From Pelobacter propionicus DSM 2379 (GTDB taxonomy: Bacteria; Desulfobacterota; Desulfuromonadia; Geobacterales; Pseudopelobacteraceae): a DNA stretch of 64,000 bases. Below, in pieces: positions 28,201 through 38,627 of this stretch; the first letter of the stretch is position 1, and each line of letters opens with the position of its first letter. The DNA is taken from NCBI RefSeq assembly GCF_000015045.1, contig NC_008609.1, positions 3,262,001 to 3,326,000 on the forward strand, written 5' to 3'. The notes under the pieces were generated by a model. That model saw only the letters and a list, made by a program, of their open reading frames with translations, was not told where the DNA came from and did not search any database. The position numbers and the translations under genes are program-made.

Positions 28201-30801
28201 ATGAGCAAGGCCGTAAGCAAAAAGATGCTGATCAACGTCATGCACCCCGAAGAGGCCCGCGTGGCCATCGTGCATGACGGACGTCTGATGGAACTGAATA
28301 TAGAGATAAGCGGCAAGGAGCAGACCAAGGGAAACATCTACAAAGGGGTCGTGCTGCGCGTGGAACCGGGGCTACAGGCCGCCTTCGTGGACATCGGCCG
28401 CCCCAAGCCCGGCTTCCTGCAGATGGGCGAACTGCACCCCGACTTCTGGCAGTGGCGGGACGACGTGCCCGAGGAGCAGCGCAAGCGCCGTCCCCGCATC
28501 CAGGAGGTGCTGCGCCGCGGCCAGGAACTGGTGGTGCAGGTGGAGAAGGACGAGCGCGACAACAAGGGCTCGGCCCTGACCAGCTACCTCTCCCTGCCGG
28601 GGCGCTACATGGTGCTCATGCCGGGAAGCGACTCCAGCGGCATCTCCCGCAAGGTGGAGCAGGAGAGCGTGCGCAAGCAGTTGAAAGAGATCATGGCCGG
28701 GATGAGCATCCCCGAGGGGATCGGCTATATCGTACGCACCCAGGCGGTGGGGCGCACCCCCGAGGAACTGCAGAAGGACATGGAAAACCTGCTGGCCATG
28801 TACGAGGGGATCAAAAAGAGCGCCACCGAGATAAAAGGGGCCGGCGAAATCTACCGCGACAAGGGGCTGATCATCCGCTTCATCCGCGACTACTTCTCCG
28901 ACGACATCGACGAGGTGGTGGTGGACAGCAAGGAGGCCTTCAACGAGGCCAGGGACTTCTTCCGCGAAACCATGCCGGGCTGCGAAAAGCTGGTCAAGCT
29001 GCACAAGGAGAAACGGCCGGTCTTCTCCCGCTTCCAGATCGAGGAGCAGATCGACCAGATCTACGAGAAGCGGGTATCGCTCCCCTCCGGCGGCTCCCTG
29101 ATCATCGAACCGACCGAAGCCCTGGTCAGCATCGACGTCAACTCCGGGAAATCCAGCGGCGAGCGGGGCATCGAGGACACCGCCTTCAAGACCAACATGG
29201 AGGCTGCCGAAGAGGTGGCCCGCCAGTTACGTCTGCGCGACCTGGGCGGTCTGATCATGATCGACTTCATCGACATGCGCGACCGCAAACATAACCACGA
29301 GGTGGAGAAGACCCTCAAGCAGGCCCTCAAGATGGACAAGGCACGGGTCAACCTGGGGCGCATCTCCGAGTTCGGCATCCTGGAGATGTCCCGCCAGCGC
29401 ATCGCCAAGACCTTGAACGACGCCATCCACCTGGCGTGCCCCCACTGCGAGGGGCGCGGCAAGGTCAAATCGGTGGAGGCCATGGCGCTCTCCTTTCTGC
29501 GCAAGGTGCATGGCGCGGCGGCCAAGGGAAACGTATGCGAGGTGCATGGCGGCCTGCCGCTGGAAGTGGCCTACTACCTGCTCAACCGCAAGAAGCGGGA
29601 ACTGGCCCAGATCGAAAATGACTACGACATCGAAGTAACGGTCAAGGGGAAGACATCCTTCCTGCTCAACCAGATGGAGCTGGAGATCGTCAAACGAGAG
29701 AAAAAGCGGCCCGAAGAGCCGGCCAGGGACGATGCGGACAACGGAGAGGCGACCCAACCGGCGCTCGCCGTCGAGACCGTCGCTGCTGTGCCCCAGGAGG
29801 GGGAGCCATCCCCGGAAAACGGGGCCACCGAAGGGGGCAAGAAGCGCAAACGCCGTCGCAAGAAGAAGAAATCAGCGACGGAGGGCACCGCGATACCCGG
29901 ACAGACGGAGGCAGAATCTGCAACAGAGCAGTCCGAAGAGGAGCATCCTCTGGACCAGGCGCCAGGGGAGCCCACTGCCGCCCGGCAGGCCGAGGAGCAC
30001 GAGGTGCCCGGTGCGCCAGCGGAGGAGCAGACTGACGAAGTAACTACGGAACCCACCGAGGAGGGTGAAGCGGCAGCGGCTCCCAAGAAACGCAGACGTC
30101 GGCGCAGCCGCAAGGTGAGCAAAGGCGCCGAGGAATCGGCAACGGCCGAGGAAAGCGATGAGACGGCGTCGGCCGCGGAACCGCTGGAAGTTGCCCCGGC
30201 GGAGCTGGCTGCGCCTGCCGAACCTCCGGCAGGGGAGACAGCGACGGAACAACCGCAAGCGCCGGAGACCGTTCCGCTGGAGACGCGCTCCTTCGAGTCC
30301 GGCCCCCAGGAAGAGCCGGCCGTAGAAACGACTGCAGTTGTCGCGGCAGCCGGGCCAACCGCTGTGGAGACGACTCCAGAAGAGGAGAGCACCACGCAAG
30401 AAGCCGTAGCCGCAGAAACCGCCACGGCCGAGGCTGCCTTGAAGCAGCTTGCCCCGCCCGAAGAGACTTCCGGTGAAATCGTCGCGCCGGAGCTCCTGAC
30501 AGCGGAACTCCTCCCGGAACAGCCAGAAACGCCGGAACCGGCGGCCAAACCGAAGCGGGCCAGGGCGCCACGGGCCAGGAAGAAGACCGTGGCAACGGAG
30601 GAACAGCAGGCCGTCGCAACGACGGAGGCTGTTCCCGAGAGCGCTCCCGCCGAGGCCGAACCAGCGGTAAAAAAACCGCGACGGCGCACCGCGGCCAAGA
30701 AGAGCACACCCGCGGCAGACACGACCGCGGAGCCTGTTACGGAAGCACCGAAACCGGCCCCACGGAAACGTCGCACCAAAAAAGACGAACAAAACCAATG
30801 A
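28201..30801 (+). CDS. Ribonuclease E/G with long basic-patch C-terminal tail
   Basis: An 866-residue endoribonuclease of the RNase E/G family, acting on single-stranded AU-rich RNA in mRNA decay and rRNA/tRNA processing. The S1 domain is near residues 45-130. The catalytic Asp pair is D312 (SIDVNSGKS) and D355 (MIDFIDMRD), exactly 43 apart as in E. coli RNase E. The zinc-link is C413 and C416 (CPHC). From about residue 500 the protein becomes a disordered Glu/Ala/Pro/Thr-rich tail with five Arg/Lys clusters (for example KKRKRRRKKKK, PKKRRRRRSRK and PRKRRTKKD), likely RNA-binding and scaffold regions. The start is ATG 28201; AAAAGGA is upstream. The frame remains open to 27799, but the promoter lies within that stretch. 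Confidence 0.93.
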   Translation: MSKAVSKKMLINVMHPEEARVAIVHDGRLMELNIEISGKEQTKGNIYKGVVLRVEPGLQAAFVDIGRPKPGFLQMGELHPDFWQWRDDVPEEQRKRRPRIQEVLRRGQELVVQVEKDERDNKGSALTSYLSLPGRYMVLMPGSDSSGISRKVEQESVRKQLKEIMAGMSIPEGIGYIVRTQAVGRTPEELQKDMENLLAMYEGIKKSATEIKGAGEIYRDKGLIIRFIRDYFSDDIDEVVVDSKEAFNEARDFFRETMPGCEKLVKLHKEKRPVFSRFQIEEQIDQIYEKRVSLPSGGSLIIEPTEALVSIDVNSGKSSGERGIEDTAFKTNMEAAEEVARQLRLRDLGGLIMIDFIDMRDRKHNHEVEKTLKQALKMDKARVNLGRISEFGILEMSRQRIAKTLNDAIHLACPHCEGRGKVKSVEAMALSFLRKVHGAAAKGNVCEVHGGLPLEVAYYLLNRKKRELAQIENDYDIEVTVKGKTSFLLNQMELEIVKREKKRPEEPARDDADNGEATQPALAVETVAAVPQEGEPSPENGATEGGKKRKRRRKKKKSATEGTAIPGQTEAESATEQSEEEHPLDQAPGEPTAARQAEEHEVPGAPAEEQTDEVTTEPTEEGEAAAAPKKRRRRRSRKVSKGAEESATAEESDETASAAEPLEVAPAELAAPAEPPAGETATEQPQAPETVPLETRSFESGPQEEPAVETTAVVAAAGPTAVETTPEEESTTQEAVAAETATAEAALKQLAPPEETSGEIVAPELLTAELLPEQPETPEPAAKPKRARAPRARKKTVATEEQQAVATTEAVPESAPAEAEPAVKKPRRRTAAKKSTPAADTTAEPVTEAPKPAPRKRRTKKDEQNQ

Positions 30802-30811
30802 CATTGAAACA

Positions 30812-30842
30812 GGGAACGCTCCACCCGGGGCTCCCCTTTTTT
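30812..30842 (+). terminator. Imperfect intrinsic terminator after the RNase E/G gene
   Basis: A GC-rich imperfect hairpin (30812-30835) is followed by TTTTTT (30837-30842). The stem has mismatches, so strength is uncertain. Confidence 0.5.
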
Positions 30843-30844
30843 GC

Positions 30845-30873
30845 TTGACGTTACGACACATCGGCGATATTTT
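30845..30873 (+). promoter_or_regulatory. Sigma-70 promoter for lysS
   Basis: TTGACG (30845-30850), a 17-base spacer and TATTTT (30868-30873) lie directly after the RNase E/G terminator and 28 bases before the first lysS start codon (58 before the second). Confidence 0.6.
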
Positions 30874-30900
30874 TAGCAGTCTTTTCCCCTGCTATCCCAG

Positions 30901-32412
30901 ATGACATTGCCGAGAAAGGCCCCGATCACAATGGAAGAACTGAGCGAACTGCTGCTCCAGAGAAGACGCAAGGTCGACACCCTCTGGGAAGCCGGCATTA
31001 ATCCCTATCCCAACGATTTCAGACCAGAGCACACCTCAGCCGACGTCTTTGCCGCCTATGGCGATAAGGAGCAGGTAGACGCAGAGCATGACATATTCGT
31101 CGTGGCGGGGCGCATCCTGGCGCGCCGCTCCTTCGGCAAGGCAGCCTTCATCAAGATCCAGGACCGCAAGGGCCGCCTGCAGCTGTACATCAAGAAGGAC
31201 GAGATTGGCGAACAGGCCTTCGCGGACTTCGAAACCTTCGACATCGGCGACATCGTCGGCGTTGAAGGTTTCCCCTTCCGCACCAAGACCAACGAACTCT
31301 CCCTGCACGCGAAGAAGATCCGCCTGCTGGTCAAGTCACTGCACCCCCTGCCGGAAAAGTTCCACGGCCTGACCGACGTGGAAACCCGCTACCGCCAGCG
31401 CTACGTCGACCTGATCGTCAACCCGGAATCGCGGGAGATATTCATCAAGCGCTCCCGCATCATCAACCTGATCCGCGCCTTCATGACCGCCCGGGACTTC
31501 CTGGAGGTGGAAACCCCCATGATGCAACGGATCCCGGGAGGCGCCACGGCCAAGCCATTCATCACCCATCACAACGCCCTGGACATGCAGCTCTTCCTGC
31601 GCATCGCGCCGGAACTGTACCTGAAACGGCTGGTCGTGGGGGGCATGGAGCGGGTCTTCGAGATCAACCGCAACTTCAGGAACGAGGGGATCTCCGTCCG
31701 CCACAACCCGGAATTCACCATGATGGAGTTCTACCAGGCCTACGCCACCTACGAGGACCTGATGAACTTCACCGAGGAACTGTTCTGCCATGTGGCCCAA
31801 GAGGTCCTGGGAACCCTGGACTTCGTCAACCAGGGCAGGGAGATCAGTTTCCAGCGCCCCTGGAAGCGCCTGACCGTGCGGGATGCCATCCTGGAGTACG
31901 GCGACATCGACGCCAAAAAACTGGATGATCGCGACCTGGCCCTGATCTATGCCCGCAGCATCGGCCTGGACCTGCCCGACGACATCGGCCATGGCAAGCT
32001 CATGATGGAGATCTTCGAGGAAGTGGCCGAGCACAAGCTGATCCAGCCCACCTTCGTCACCGCCTACCCCACCGAGGTATCGCCGCTCTCCCGCAAGAAC
32101 GACCACAACCCGGACATCGTGGACCGCTTCGAGCTGATCGTCGGCGGCAGGGAGATCGCCAACGCCTTCTCCGAGCTGAACGATCCGGTGGACCAGAAGG
32201 AGCGCTTCCTCTCCCAAGTGGCCGAAAAGGCCAAGGGGGACGAAGAGGCCCACTACATGGACGAGGACTACATCCGAGCCCTGGAATACGGCCTCCCCCC
32301 CACCGCCGGCGAAGGGATTGGTATCGACAGGCTGGTGATGCTGTTGACCGACTCGGCCTCGATCCGCGACGTCATCCTCTTCCCGCAGCTGCGAAAGGAG
32401 AAACGGGATTAG
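30901..32412 (+). CDS. lysS: Lysyl-tRNA synthetase, class II
   Basis: A 503-residue cytoplasmic class II synthetase charging tRNA-Lys. The N-terminal OB-fold anticodon-binding domain ([20 protein letters not shown]) spans about residues 60-170. Class II motif 1 is near [10 protein letters not shown], motif 2 at [20 protein letters not shown] and motif 3 at [13 protein letters not shown] close to the C-terminus. Length matches bacterial LysS. The first ATG (30901) has no SD and leaves a very short leader from the predicted promoter; the ATG at 30931 has GAGAAAGG upstream and may be the true start, giving 493 residues. It is followed by a hairpin repeat and the lol genes. Confidence 0.95.
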   Translation: MTLPRKAPITMEELSELLLQRRRKVDTLWEAGINPYPNDFRPEHTSADVFAAYGDKEQVDAEHDIFVVAGRILARRSFGKAAFIKIQDRKGRLQLYIKKDEIGEQAFADFETFDIGDIVGVEGFPFRTKTNELSLHAKKIRLLVKSLHPLPEKFHGLTDVETRYRQRYVDLIVNPESREIFIKRSRIINLIRAFMTARDFLEVETPMMQRIPGGATAKPFITHHNALDMQLFLRIAPELYLKRLVVGGMERVFEINRNFRNEGISVRHNPEFTMMEFYQAYATYEDLMNFTEELFCHVAQEVLGTLDFVNQGREISFQRPWKRLTVRDAILEYGDIDAKKLDDRDLALIYARSIGLDLPDDIGHGKLMMEIFEEVAEHKLIQPTFVTAYPTEVSPLSRKNDHNPDIVDRFELIVGGREIANAFSELNDPVDQKERFLSQVAEKAKGDEEAHYMDEDYIRALEYGLPPTAGEGIGIDRLVMLLTDSASIRDVILFPQLRKEKRD

Positions 32413-32433
32413 GGAAACGGATAACGGAAACCA

Positions 32434-32508
32434 GGGACCGGGGACGGGTAAAAGTTTTTACCGTTCTCCGGTCCCCGGTCCCCGGCTCCCGGTTCCCGGT
32501 CCCCGCTT
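32434..32508. repeat. Long near-perfect hairpin plus degenerate GGTCCCC tandem repeats
   Basis: Arms 32434-32453 and 32456-32475 match at 17 of 20 positions around a two-base centre. The right side continues as imperfect repeats of GGTCCCC/GGTTCCC to about 32508, only four bases before the lolC/E start codon. It could terminate lysS transcription or control entry into the lol genes, but there is no free T-run on the plus side. Confidence 0.75.
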
Positions 32509-32512
32509 TACC

Positions 32513-33775
32513 ATGCCTTTCGAACTTCTCATCTGCCTGCGCTATCTCAAGGCAAAACGTAAATCGACCTTTATCTCCATCATCAGCCTGATCTCCACAG
32601 CCGGGGTCAGCCTGGGAGTCATGGCGCTGATCGTGGTTCTGGCGGTCATGACCGGCTTCGAGGAAGACCTGAAGGAAAAAATCCTGGGAACCAATGCCCA
32701 TGTGGTGGTCATCCGCAACGGGCTCCCCATGGATGAGTACCGCCAGGTCATGGAGAAGCTGACCGCCATGCCGGGGATCACCGCCGCCACCCCCTTCATC
32801 TACAATCAGGTCATGCTCTCCTCGGGCAGGAACGTTTCCGGCGTCGTCCTGCGGGGCATCGACGTACCTTCGGACCGCCTGGTAACGCGACTGAACGCGT
32901 CGTTGGTGGAGGGGAACACCGATAACCTGGACCCGAAGATGGGCGACGGCGCCGTTGCCCTGCCGGGGCTGCTGATCGGCAAGGAGCTGGCCAGAAATCT
33001 CAACCTGCGGCTGGGGGACCGGATCAACGTCGTCTCGCCCATGGGGAACATAACCCCCCTGGGAATGATTCCCCGCATGAAGCCGTTCAGAGTGGTCGGC
33101 ATCTTCAACACCGGCATGTTCGAGTACGACTCGACCCTGGCCTACGTCAGCCTGACCCAGGCACAGACGTTCTTCGACCTGGGAGACACCGTAACCGGCA
33201 TCCAGCTCAAGGTGAAGGATGTCTACCACACCGGCGAACTGGCCCGCGAGATCAACCGCGTTCTGGGCAGCGACTACTTCGCCCGCGACTGGATGCAGAT
33301 GAACCGCAACATCCTCTTCGCCCTCAAGACGGAGAAGGTGGTCATGTTCGTGATCCTGACCCTGATCGTGCTGGTTGCCGCTTTTGGTATTGCCTCAACC
33401 CTGTTTATGGTGGTAATGGAAAAAACCAGGGACATCGCCATCCTCAAATCCATGGGCGCCACCGGAAGCAGCATCATGAAGATATTCGTCATGGAGGGGC
33501 TGATCATCGGCGTTATCGGCACGCTGCTGGGGGTCGCCTCGGGGCTTCTGATCGCCCTCAACCTGGAGCCGATCATCGACACGATCCAGAAGGTCACCGG
33601 CCAGAACTTCTTCAGCAAGGACATCTACTACCTAGACCATTTCCCCTCCCAGGTGGTGCCCGCCGACGTGGCGCTGATCTCGGTCACGGCGGTGCTGATC
33701 TCCTTCATCGCCACGCTCTACCCCGCCTGGCAGGCGTCGCGCATGCTTCCGGCAGAGGCGCTGCGCTATGAGTAA
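32513..33775 (+). CDS. lolC: Lipoprotein-releasing ABC transporter permease, LolC/LolE family
   Basis: A 420-residue inner-membrane permease of the complex that extracts outer-membrane lipoproteins and passes them to LolA. The N-terminal helix (about 25-50, [20 protein letters not shown]) is followed by a periplasmic MacB-like core domain (about 50-265) and three C-terminal helices (about 275-300, 320-345, 380-405). [20 protein letters not shown] at the start is characteristic. Only one permease gene is present, so the complex is probably a homodimer, unlike the LolCE heterodimer of E. coli; the symbol is therefore approximate. The ATG at 32513 has no visible SD because the repeat abuts it. 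The ATP-binding gene overlaps the 3' end by 8 bp. Confidence 0.9.
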   Translation: MPFELLICLRYLKAKRKSTFISIISLISTAGVSLGVMALIVVLAVMTGFEEDLKEKILGTNAHVVVIRNGLPMDEYRQVMEKLTAMPGITAATPFIYNQVMLSSGRNVSGVVLRGIDVPSDRLVTRLNASLVEGNTDNLDPKMGDGAVALPGLLIGKELARNLNLRLGDRINVVSPMGNITPLGMIPRMKPFRVVGIFNTGMFEYDSTLAYVSLTQAQTFFDLGDTVTGIQLKVKDVYHTGELAREINRVLGSDYFARDWMQMNRNILFALKTEKVVMFVILTLIVLVAAFGIASTLFMVVMEKTRDIAILKSMGATGSSIMKIFVMEGLIIGVIGTLLGVASGLLIALNLEPIIDTIQKVTGQNFFSKDIYYLDHFPSQVVPADVALISVTAVLISFIATLYPAWQASRMLPAEALRYE

Positions 33776-34451
33776 GCTGCTGGAGGCGCGCGACCTGCGC
33801 AAGAGCTACGGCAACGGGGAGAGCCGGGTAAATGTGCTGAACGGCATCGACCTGGACCTGGAGCAGGGCACCACAACCGCCCTGGTGGGCGCATCCGGTG
33901 CGGGCAAGAGCACCCTGCTGCACCTGCTGGGCGCCCTGGACCACCCCTCCGGCGGCACGGTCCGCTTCCGGGGCGACGACATCTTCCGCAAGAGCGACCG
34001 TGAACTGGCGGCATTCCGCAACAAAAGCATCGGCTTCGTGTTCCAGTTCCACCACCTGTTGCCAGAGTTCAGCGCCCTGGAGAACGTAATGATGCCGGCC
34101 CTGATCGCGCGTGTTCCCAGACGGGATGCGATCTCCCTGGCCAGCGCGCTCCTGGCCGACGTGGGCCTGGGCCATCGCCTGACCCACCGTCCGGGAGAGT
34201 TGTCCGGAGGAGAGCAGCAGCGGGTAGCCATAGCCCGCGCCCTGGTCCTGTCTCCGGACCTGCTCCTGGCGGACGAACCGACCGGCAACCTGGACATGAA
34301 GACCAGTGACGGCGTCCATGCCCTTTTGGGCGATCTGCAGAAGAAACACGGACTGACGCTGGTCGTGGTCACCCACAACGAGCGCCTGGCCGCTGCCATG
34401 GGCCGCACCGTGCACCTGACGGATGGAAAACTGGAATTGACTTCAATTTAA
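33768..34451 (+). CDS. lolD: Lipoprotein-releasing ABC transporter ATP-binding protein
   Basis: A 227-residue cytoplasmic ATPase that powers lipoprotein release with the preceding permease. Walker A is GASGAGKST, the signature is [15 protein letters not shown], Walker B is DLLLADEP and the D-loop is TGNLD, followed by the switch His in [10 protein letters not shown]. Length and sequence fit the LolD/MacB ATPase subfamily. It overlaps the permease gene by 8 bp, so translation is coupled, and bamA starts 23 bp downstream. Other MacB-like exporters have similar ATPases, but the neighbours favour LolD. Confidence 0.92.
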   Translation: MSKLLEARDLRKSYGNGESRVNVLNGIDLDLEQGTTTALVGASGAGKSTLLHLLGALDHPSGGTVRFRGDDIFRKSDRELAAFRNKSIGFVFQFHHLLPEFSALENVMMPALIARVPRRDAISLASALLADVGLGHRLTHRPGELSGGEQQRVAIARALVLSPDLLLADEPTGNLDMKTSDGVHALLGDLQKKHGLTLVVVTHNERLAAAMGRTVHLTDGKLELTSI

Positions 34452-34474
34452 TTTGAATCCATAGCGAGGAAACT

Positions 34475-36766
34475 TTGCCCATATCATCACGCTTACTCAT
34501 GGCTGCGGTAGTCCTGCAGCTGGCCCTGTCGGAGTCGGCTTACGCCGAAGGCGAGACCATCGCCGAAATATCCGTCAGGGGCAACCGGCGCATCGAGGCG
34601 TCGGTCATTCAGAACGCCATCAAGCTGAAGGTCGGCGACACGCTCTACAGCGACAAGACCGATGCCGACCTGCGCGCCATACACAAGCTGGGGCACTTCC
34701 AGGAGGTGCTGGTCTCCACCGAGGAAACATCCAAGGGAACAGTGCTGATCTACACCGTGCAGGAAAAGCCGGTCATCCGCGACATCAGGTTCGAGGGAAA
34801 CAAGGAACTCTCCAGCGAAAAGCTCACCAAGGACGGGCTGGATCTGCGGCGGGACACCATCTTTTCCGTCAAGGACCTGAGCAGGAGCGTGGAAAAGATC
34901 AGGAAGCTCTACCAGGACGAGGGGTATTACCTGGTGGAGGTAACTCCGCGTACCAGGATGCGCTCCCCCTCTGAAATGTCGGTCACCTTCCAGGTCGTCG
35001 AGAACCAGAAGGTCCTGATCAGCTCGATCACCTTCGACGGCAACCGGTTCTTCAGCAACCGCAAACTGCGCAGTTTCATGGAAACCAAGCAGAAGTGGTT
35101 CCTCTCCTGGCTGACCAACGCCGGCACCTACCGGGACGAAGTGCTGAGAAACGACGCGCTGATCATCGCCGACCAGTACCAGAACAACGGCTACCTGAAC
35201 GTCAAGGTGGGCGAACCGGTGGTCAAGCTGAACGAGGCCAAGAATTCCCTGGAGGTCCTGATCGGCATCACCGAAGGGGAGCAGTACCGCATCGGCGACA
35301 TCGAGTTCGCCGGAGACCTGCTGGAGCCGGTCTCCACCATGCGCGCAAAGCTGAAATCGGAGCCGGGCGCCATTTTCAGCCGCGCCAACGTCCGCGCCGA
35401 CATCATCACCCTGACCGACCTGTACGGCGACAAGGGGTACGCCTTCACCAACGTCACGCCGCTGACCAAGCCGTTGCCGGAGAGCAAATCAGTCAACCTG
35501 ACCTTCGACATGGAGAAGGGGGAACTGGTCCACATCGAGCGCATCGCCATCTCCGGCAACACCAAGAGCCGCGACAAGGTGGTCCGCCGCGAAATGAGGG
35601 TCACCGAATCCGGCCTCTTCAGCGCCACCGGCATGAAACGCAGCAAGCAGAACCTGATGAACACCGGCTATTTCGAAGAGGCCAACATCTCCACCTCCAA
35701 GGGGAGCAGCGGCAACCTGCTCAACGTCAGCGTGGACGTCAAGGAGAAATCCACCGGCAGCTTCAGCATCGGCGGCGGCTACAGCTCCCTTGACGGCATT
35801 ATCGGACAGGGTTCCGTCTCCCAGACCAATTTCCTGGGACTGGGACTCAAAGCCAATTTCTCCGCCTCCCTGGGGGGCAGCTCCTCGACCTTTGCCATCG
35901 GCCTGACCGACCCCTATTTCCGCGACACGAAATGGACCTTGGGCGCCGACATCTACCGCTCCGAGCGCGACTACCTGGATTACACCCGCCGGGTCACCGG
36001 CGGCGACATAAAGGCCGGCTATCCCATCAACGACTTCGTCAGCACCTTCTTCATGTACAAGTACGAGATCAAGAAACTCTTCGATCCGGAAGATGCCTAC
36101 GAAAAATACAATGAAATAGATCCGGACAACTTTCCGCTGGACACGACGTCTACCAGTTCCATCATGGCCAGCATCAGCCACAACAACACCGATTACCGCA
36201 TCGATCCCAGTACCGGTTTCGTCAACAACCTGTCAGCCGAGTATGCAGGTCTGGGGGGTGACAACCGCTTCGCCAAGTTCACCACCGACCACACCTGGTT
36301 TCACCCGCTCTACAAGAAGCTGATCTTCTCCACCAAACTGAGCCTGGGCTACATCCAGGAGGTTGGCAAGGATATCCCCATCGACGACAAGTTCTACCTG
36401 GGGGGCATCTACTCGCTGCGCGGCTACAAATCCCGCACGGTCTGCCCCACGAAAACCATAACCGTGGACGGCGACGAGGACCGGGTCTACATGGGCGGCA
36501 GCAAGGAGTTCTTCGGCAATACGGAGCTGACCTTCCCGATCCTGTCCGAATCCGGCTTCAAGGGAGTGGTATTCTTCGACTACGGCAACTCCGACGACAA
36601 GACTAGCAAGCTGTTCAACAACATACTGATGAGCTATGGCGCAGGCATCCGCTGGGCATCCCCCCTGGGCCCGCTGCGCCTTGAGTACGGCATACCGATC
36701 AACCCCCGCGAGGACATAGACAAGAAAAGCGGGCGATTCGAGTTTTCCATCGGCGGCATGTTCTAG
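34475..36766 (+). CDS. bamA: Outer-membrane protein assembly factor BamA
   Basis: A 763-residue Omp85-family protein that inserts beta-barrel proteins into the outer membrane. A signal peptide (about 1-24, ending AYA) is followed by five POTRA domains (about 25-345; repeats such as ISVRGNRRIEASVI and IRDIRFEGNKEL) and a C-terminal 16-strand barrel. The lid-lock motif appears as YSLRGYKSRT rather than the classic VRGF. The protein ends in phenylalanine (FSIGGMF), the outer-membrane recognition signature. A TTG start at 34475 is chosen because GAGGA lies 6-7 bases upstream; ATG 34499 would shorten the signal peptide. It stands between lolD and a Skp-like chaperone gene, a common arrangement. 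Confidence 0.95.
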   Translation: MPISSRLLMAAVVLQLALSESAYAEGETIAEISVRGNRRIEASVIQNAIKLKVGDTLYSDKTDADLRAIHKLGHFQEVLVSTEETSKGTVLIYTVQEKPVIRDIRFEGNKELSSEKLTKDGLDLRRDTIFSVKDLSRSVEKIRKLYQDEGYYLVEVTPRTRMRSPSEMSVTFQVVENQKVLISSITFDGNRFFSNRKLRSFMETKQKWFLSWLTNAGTYRDEVLRNDALIIADQYQNNGYLNVKVGEPVVKLNEAKNSLEVLIGITEGEQYRIGDIEFAGDLLEPVSTMRAKLKSEPGAIFSRANVRADIITLTDLYGDKGYAFTNVTPLTKPLPESKSVNLTFDMEKGELVHIERIAISGNTKSRDKVVRREMRVTESGLFSATGMKRSKQNLMNTGYFEEANISTSKGSSGNLLNVSVDVKEKSTGSFSIGGGYSSLDGIIGQGSVSQTNFLGLGLKANFSASLGGSSSTFAIGLTDPYFRDTKWTLGADIYRSERDYLDYTRRVTGGDIKAGYPINDFVSTFFMYKYEIKKLFDPEDAYEKYNEIDPDNFPLDTTSTSSIMASISHNNTDYRIDPSTGFVNNLSAEYAGLGGDNRFAKFTTDHTWFHPLYKKLIFSTKLSLGYIQEVGKDIPIDDKFYLGGIYSLRGYKSRTVCPTKTITVDGDEDRVYMGGSKEFFGNTELTFPILSESGFKGVVFFDYGNSDDKTSKLFNNILMSYGAGIRWASPLGPLRLEYGIPINPREDIDKKSGRFEFSIGGMF

Positions 36767-36863
36767 GACAGGCGTCGCTACGACCAGCAGGCAAAGAGAC
36801 AACCACCACCGGCATCCCGATCAGCGGGGCCGAACATATGCGCATAAAAAAGGAGACTGCTGT

Positions 36864-37391
36864 ATGAAACGTCTTATTCTGGCCGTGATTCTACTGGGCT
36901 GCATCACCACGGGAGCCGCATTCGCCGCCGAAGCGAAGAACGCTGCCAAGATCGGTTATATTGACATGCAGCGCGCCATCAACACCTCCGATTCCGGCAA
37001 GCAGGCCAAGGAGCAGCTGGCGGCACGCCTGAAGAAGTACCAGGACGAGATCAACAGCCGCCAGAACGAACTGAAGCGTTTGAAGGAAGACCTGGAGAAA
37101 CAGGGCATGCTCCTGTCCGAAGCGGCCCGTTCCGCCAAGGAGAAGGACTACCAGCAGAAACTGAAGGAGTTCCAGCGTTTTACCAAGGATGCCCAGGAAG
37201 AGTTGCAGGCCAAGGACGAGGAACTGACCCGCAAGATCCTGGAGGGGATGGAGAAGGTAATCCAGGAGTTCGGTAAAAACAACGGCTACACCTTCATCTT
37301 CGTCAGAAACGAGAGCATGCTCTTCGCCGACGACAAGGCCGACCTGACCGAAGAGGTGCTCAAGCTGTACAACGCTACCCACAAAAAATAG
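36864..37391 (+). CDS. skp: Periplasmic chaperone Skp/OmpH
   Basis: A 175-residue protein with a signal peptide (about 1-21). The mature part starts [19 protein letters not shown] and continues as two long alpha-helical tentacles rich in Lys, Glu and Gln (about 50-130), the jellyfish fold of Skp that carries unfolded outer-membrane proteins to BamA. The C-terminal strand segment ([18 protein letters not shown]) closes the body domain. A GGAG-type SD lies upstream. It sits 97 bp after bamA and 20 bp before lpxD, as in many proteobacteria. Confidence 0.92.
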   Translation: MKRLILAVILLGCITTGAAFAAEAKNAAKIGYIDMQRAINTSDSGKQAKEQLAARLKKYQDEINSRQNELKRLKEDLEKQGMLLSEAARSAKEKDYQQKLKEFQRFTKDAQEELQAKDEELTRKILEGMEKVIQEFGKNNGYTFIFVRNESMLFADDKADLTEEVLKLYNATHKK

Positions 37392-37411
37392 GCGACACAC
37401 GGGATACGACC

Positions 37412-38452
37412 ATGCAAACCACGAAAACACTGAAAGAGCTGGCCGACTATCTGGGCGGGACGGTGCGGGGTGACGAAACCCTCGTGGTCAACGGCCTGGC
37501 GCCACTGGAGTCGGCCGGAGCGGACAAGATCACCTTCCTGGCCAACCCCAAATACGCCGCAAAAGTGGCCGAGACCGGCGCCGGCGCGGTGCTGATGGCT
37601 CCTGGCGGCGAGGCCTTTGGCCGCAACCTGATCGAGGTGGCCACCCCCTATCTGGCCTTCGCCAAGCTGCTGAACCTGTTCTACGTGCACAAACCAGCCC
37701 CCCGTGGTGTCATGGAGGGGGCAAGCATCGGCGCCAACCTCACCCTGGGAAGCGATGTCACCATCCATCCCGGCGCAATGATCGGCAACAACGTGCGCGT
37801 CGGCGACCGCTGCGTCATCCATAGCGGCGCGGTAATCTACGACGGCGCCAGCATCGGCGATGACTGCCTGATCCACGCCAACGCGGTGGTGCGCGAGCGC
37901 TGCCGCATCGGCAACCGCTGCGTGCTCCAGCCGGGCGCGGTGATCGGCAGCGACGGTTTCGGCTATGCCCCGGACGGCTCCGGCTACTACCCCATCCCCC
38001 AGATCGGCATCGTGGTGCTGGAGGACGACGTGGAGATCGGCGCCAACAGCTGCGTCGACCGGGCCGCCCTGGAGGTGACCCTGATCAGGCGCGGCACCAA
38101 GCTGGACAACCTGGTGCAGATCGCCCACAACTGCCAGATCGGCGAGGACTGCATGATCGTCTCCCAGGTGGGCATCTCCGGGAGCACCAAGCTGGGCAAC
38201 CACGTCACCCTGGCCGGACAGGTGGGGGTTGCCGGGCATCTCACCATCGGTGACAACGTCATGATCGGCGCCCAGTCCGGCGTACCCAACTCGGTGCCGG
38301 CAAATGCCGGCTACAGCGGCACGCCGATCATGCCCCACAAGGATTGGCTGAGAGCCATGGCGGTCGTGCCCCGCCTGCCGGAACTGCGCAAGACCATCGG
38401 CGCCCTGGAAAAAAGAATCGCAGAACTTGAAGCACGCCTGGCGGAAAAATAA
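37412..38452 (+). CDS. lpxD: UDP-3-O-acyl-glucosamine N-acyltransferase LpxD
   Basis: A 346-residue cytoplasmic acyltransferase for the third step of lipid A synthesis, adding a hydroxyacyl chain from ACP to the 2-amino group. An N-terminal uridine-binding domain (1-100) precedes a left-handed beta-helix of hexapeptide repeats (about 105-310) with the catalytic His in [11 protein letters not shown], and a C-terminal helical tail ([20 protein letters not shown]). The landmark [13 protein letters not shown] is present. If this strain makes UDP-GlcNAc3N (see the gnnAB genes), the acceptor would be the 3-N-acylated rather than the 3-O-acylated sugar. A weak SD precedes the ATG. It lies 175 bp before fabZ. 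Confidence 0.95.
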   Translation: MQTTKTLKELADYLGGTVRGDETLVVNGLAPLESAGADKITFLANPKYAAKVAETGAGAVLMAPGGEAFGRNLIEVATPYLAFAKLLNLFYVHKPAPRGVMEGASIGANLTLGSDVTIHPGAMIGNNVRVGDRCVIHSGAVIYDGASIGDDCLIHANAVVRERCRIGNRCVLQPGAVIGSDGFGYAPDGSGYYPIPQIGIVVLEDDVEIGANSCVDRAALEVTLIRRGTKLDNLVQIAHNCQIGEDCMIVSQVGISGSTKLGNHVTLAGQVGVAGHLTIGDNVMIGAQSGVPNSVPANAGYSGTPIMPHKDWLRAMAVVPRLPELRKTIGALEKRIAELEARLAEK

Positions 38453-38627
38453 GCAGTACCCGATACCTTTACGCCCGAGGGAGGCAACGGGCGTATCGCC
38501 TTCAGTCGCTCGTATCCCGGCGGACAGCATGCCGGAAACGCCCGGAGCGGGGCAGTTCATACCGGAATAATCCGAAGGATGCCACGCAACCGGACGTACA
38601 TTAACCAGATAAAAAGGGGGAATACCC

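Noticed and set aside
29622-30824. 400-codon serine/alanine/valine-rich minus-strand frame opposite the RNase E/G tail
   Set aside because: Arises from the low-complexity Glu/Ala/Pro/Thr codons of the tail; no promoter or SD.
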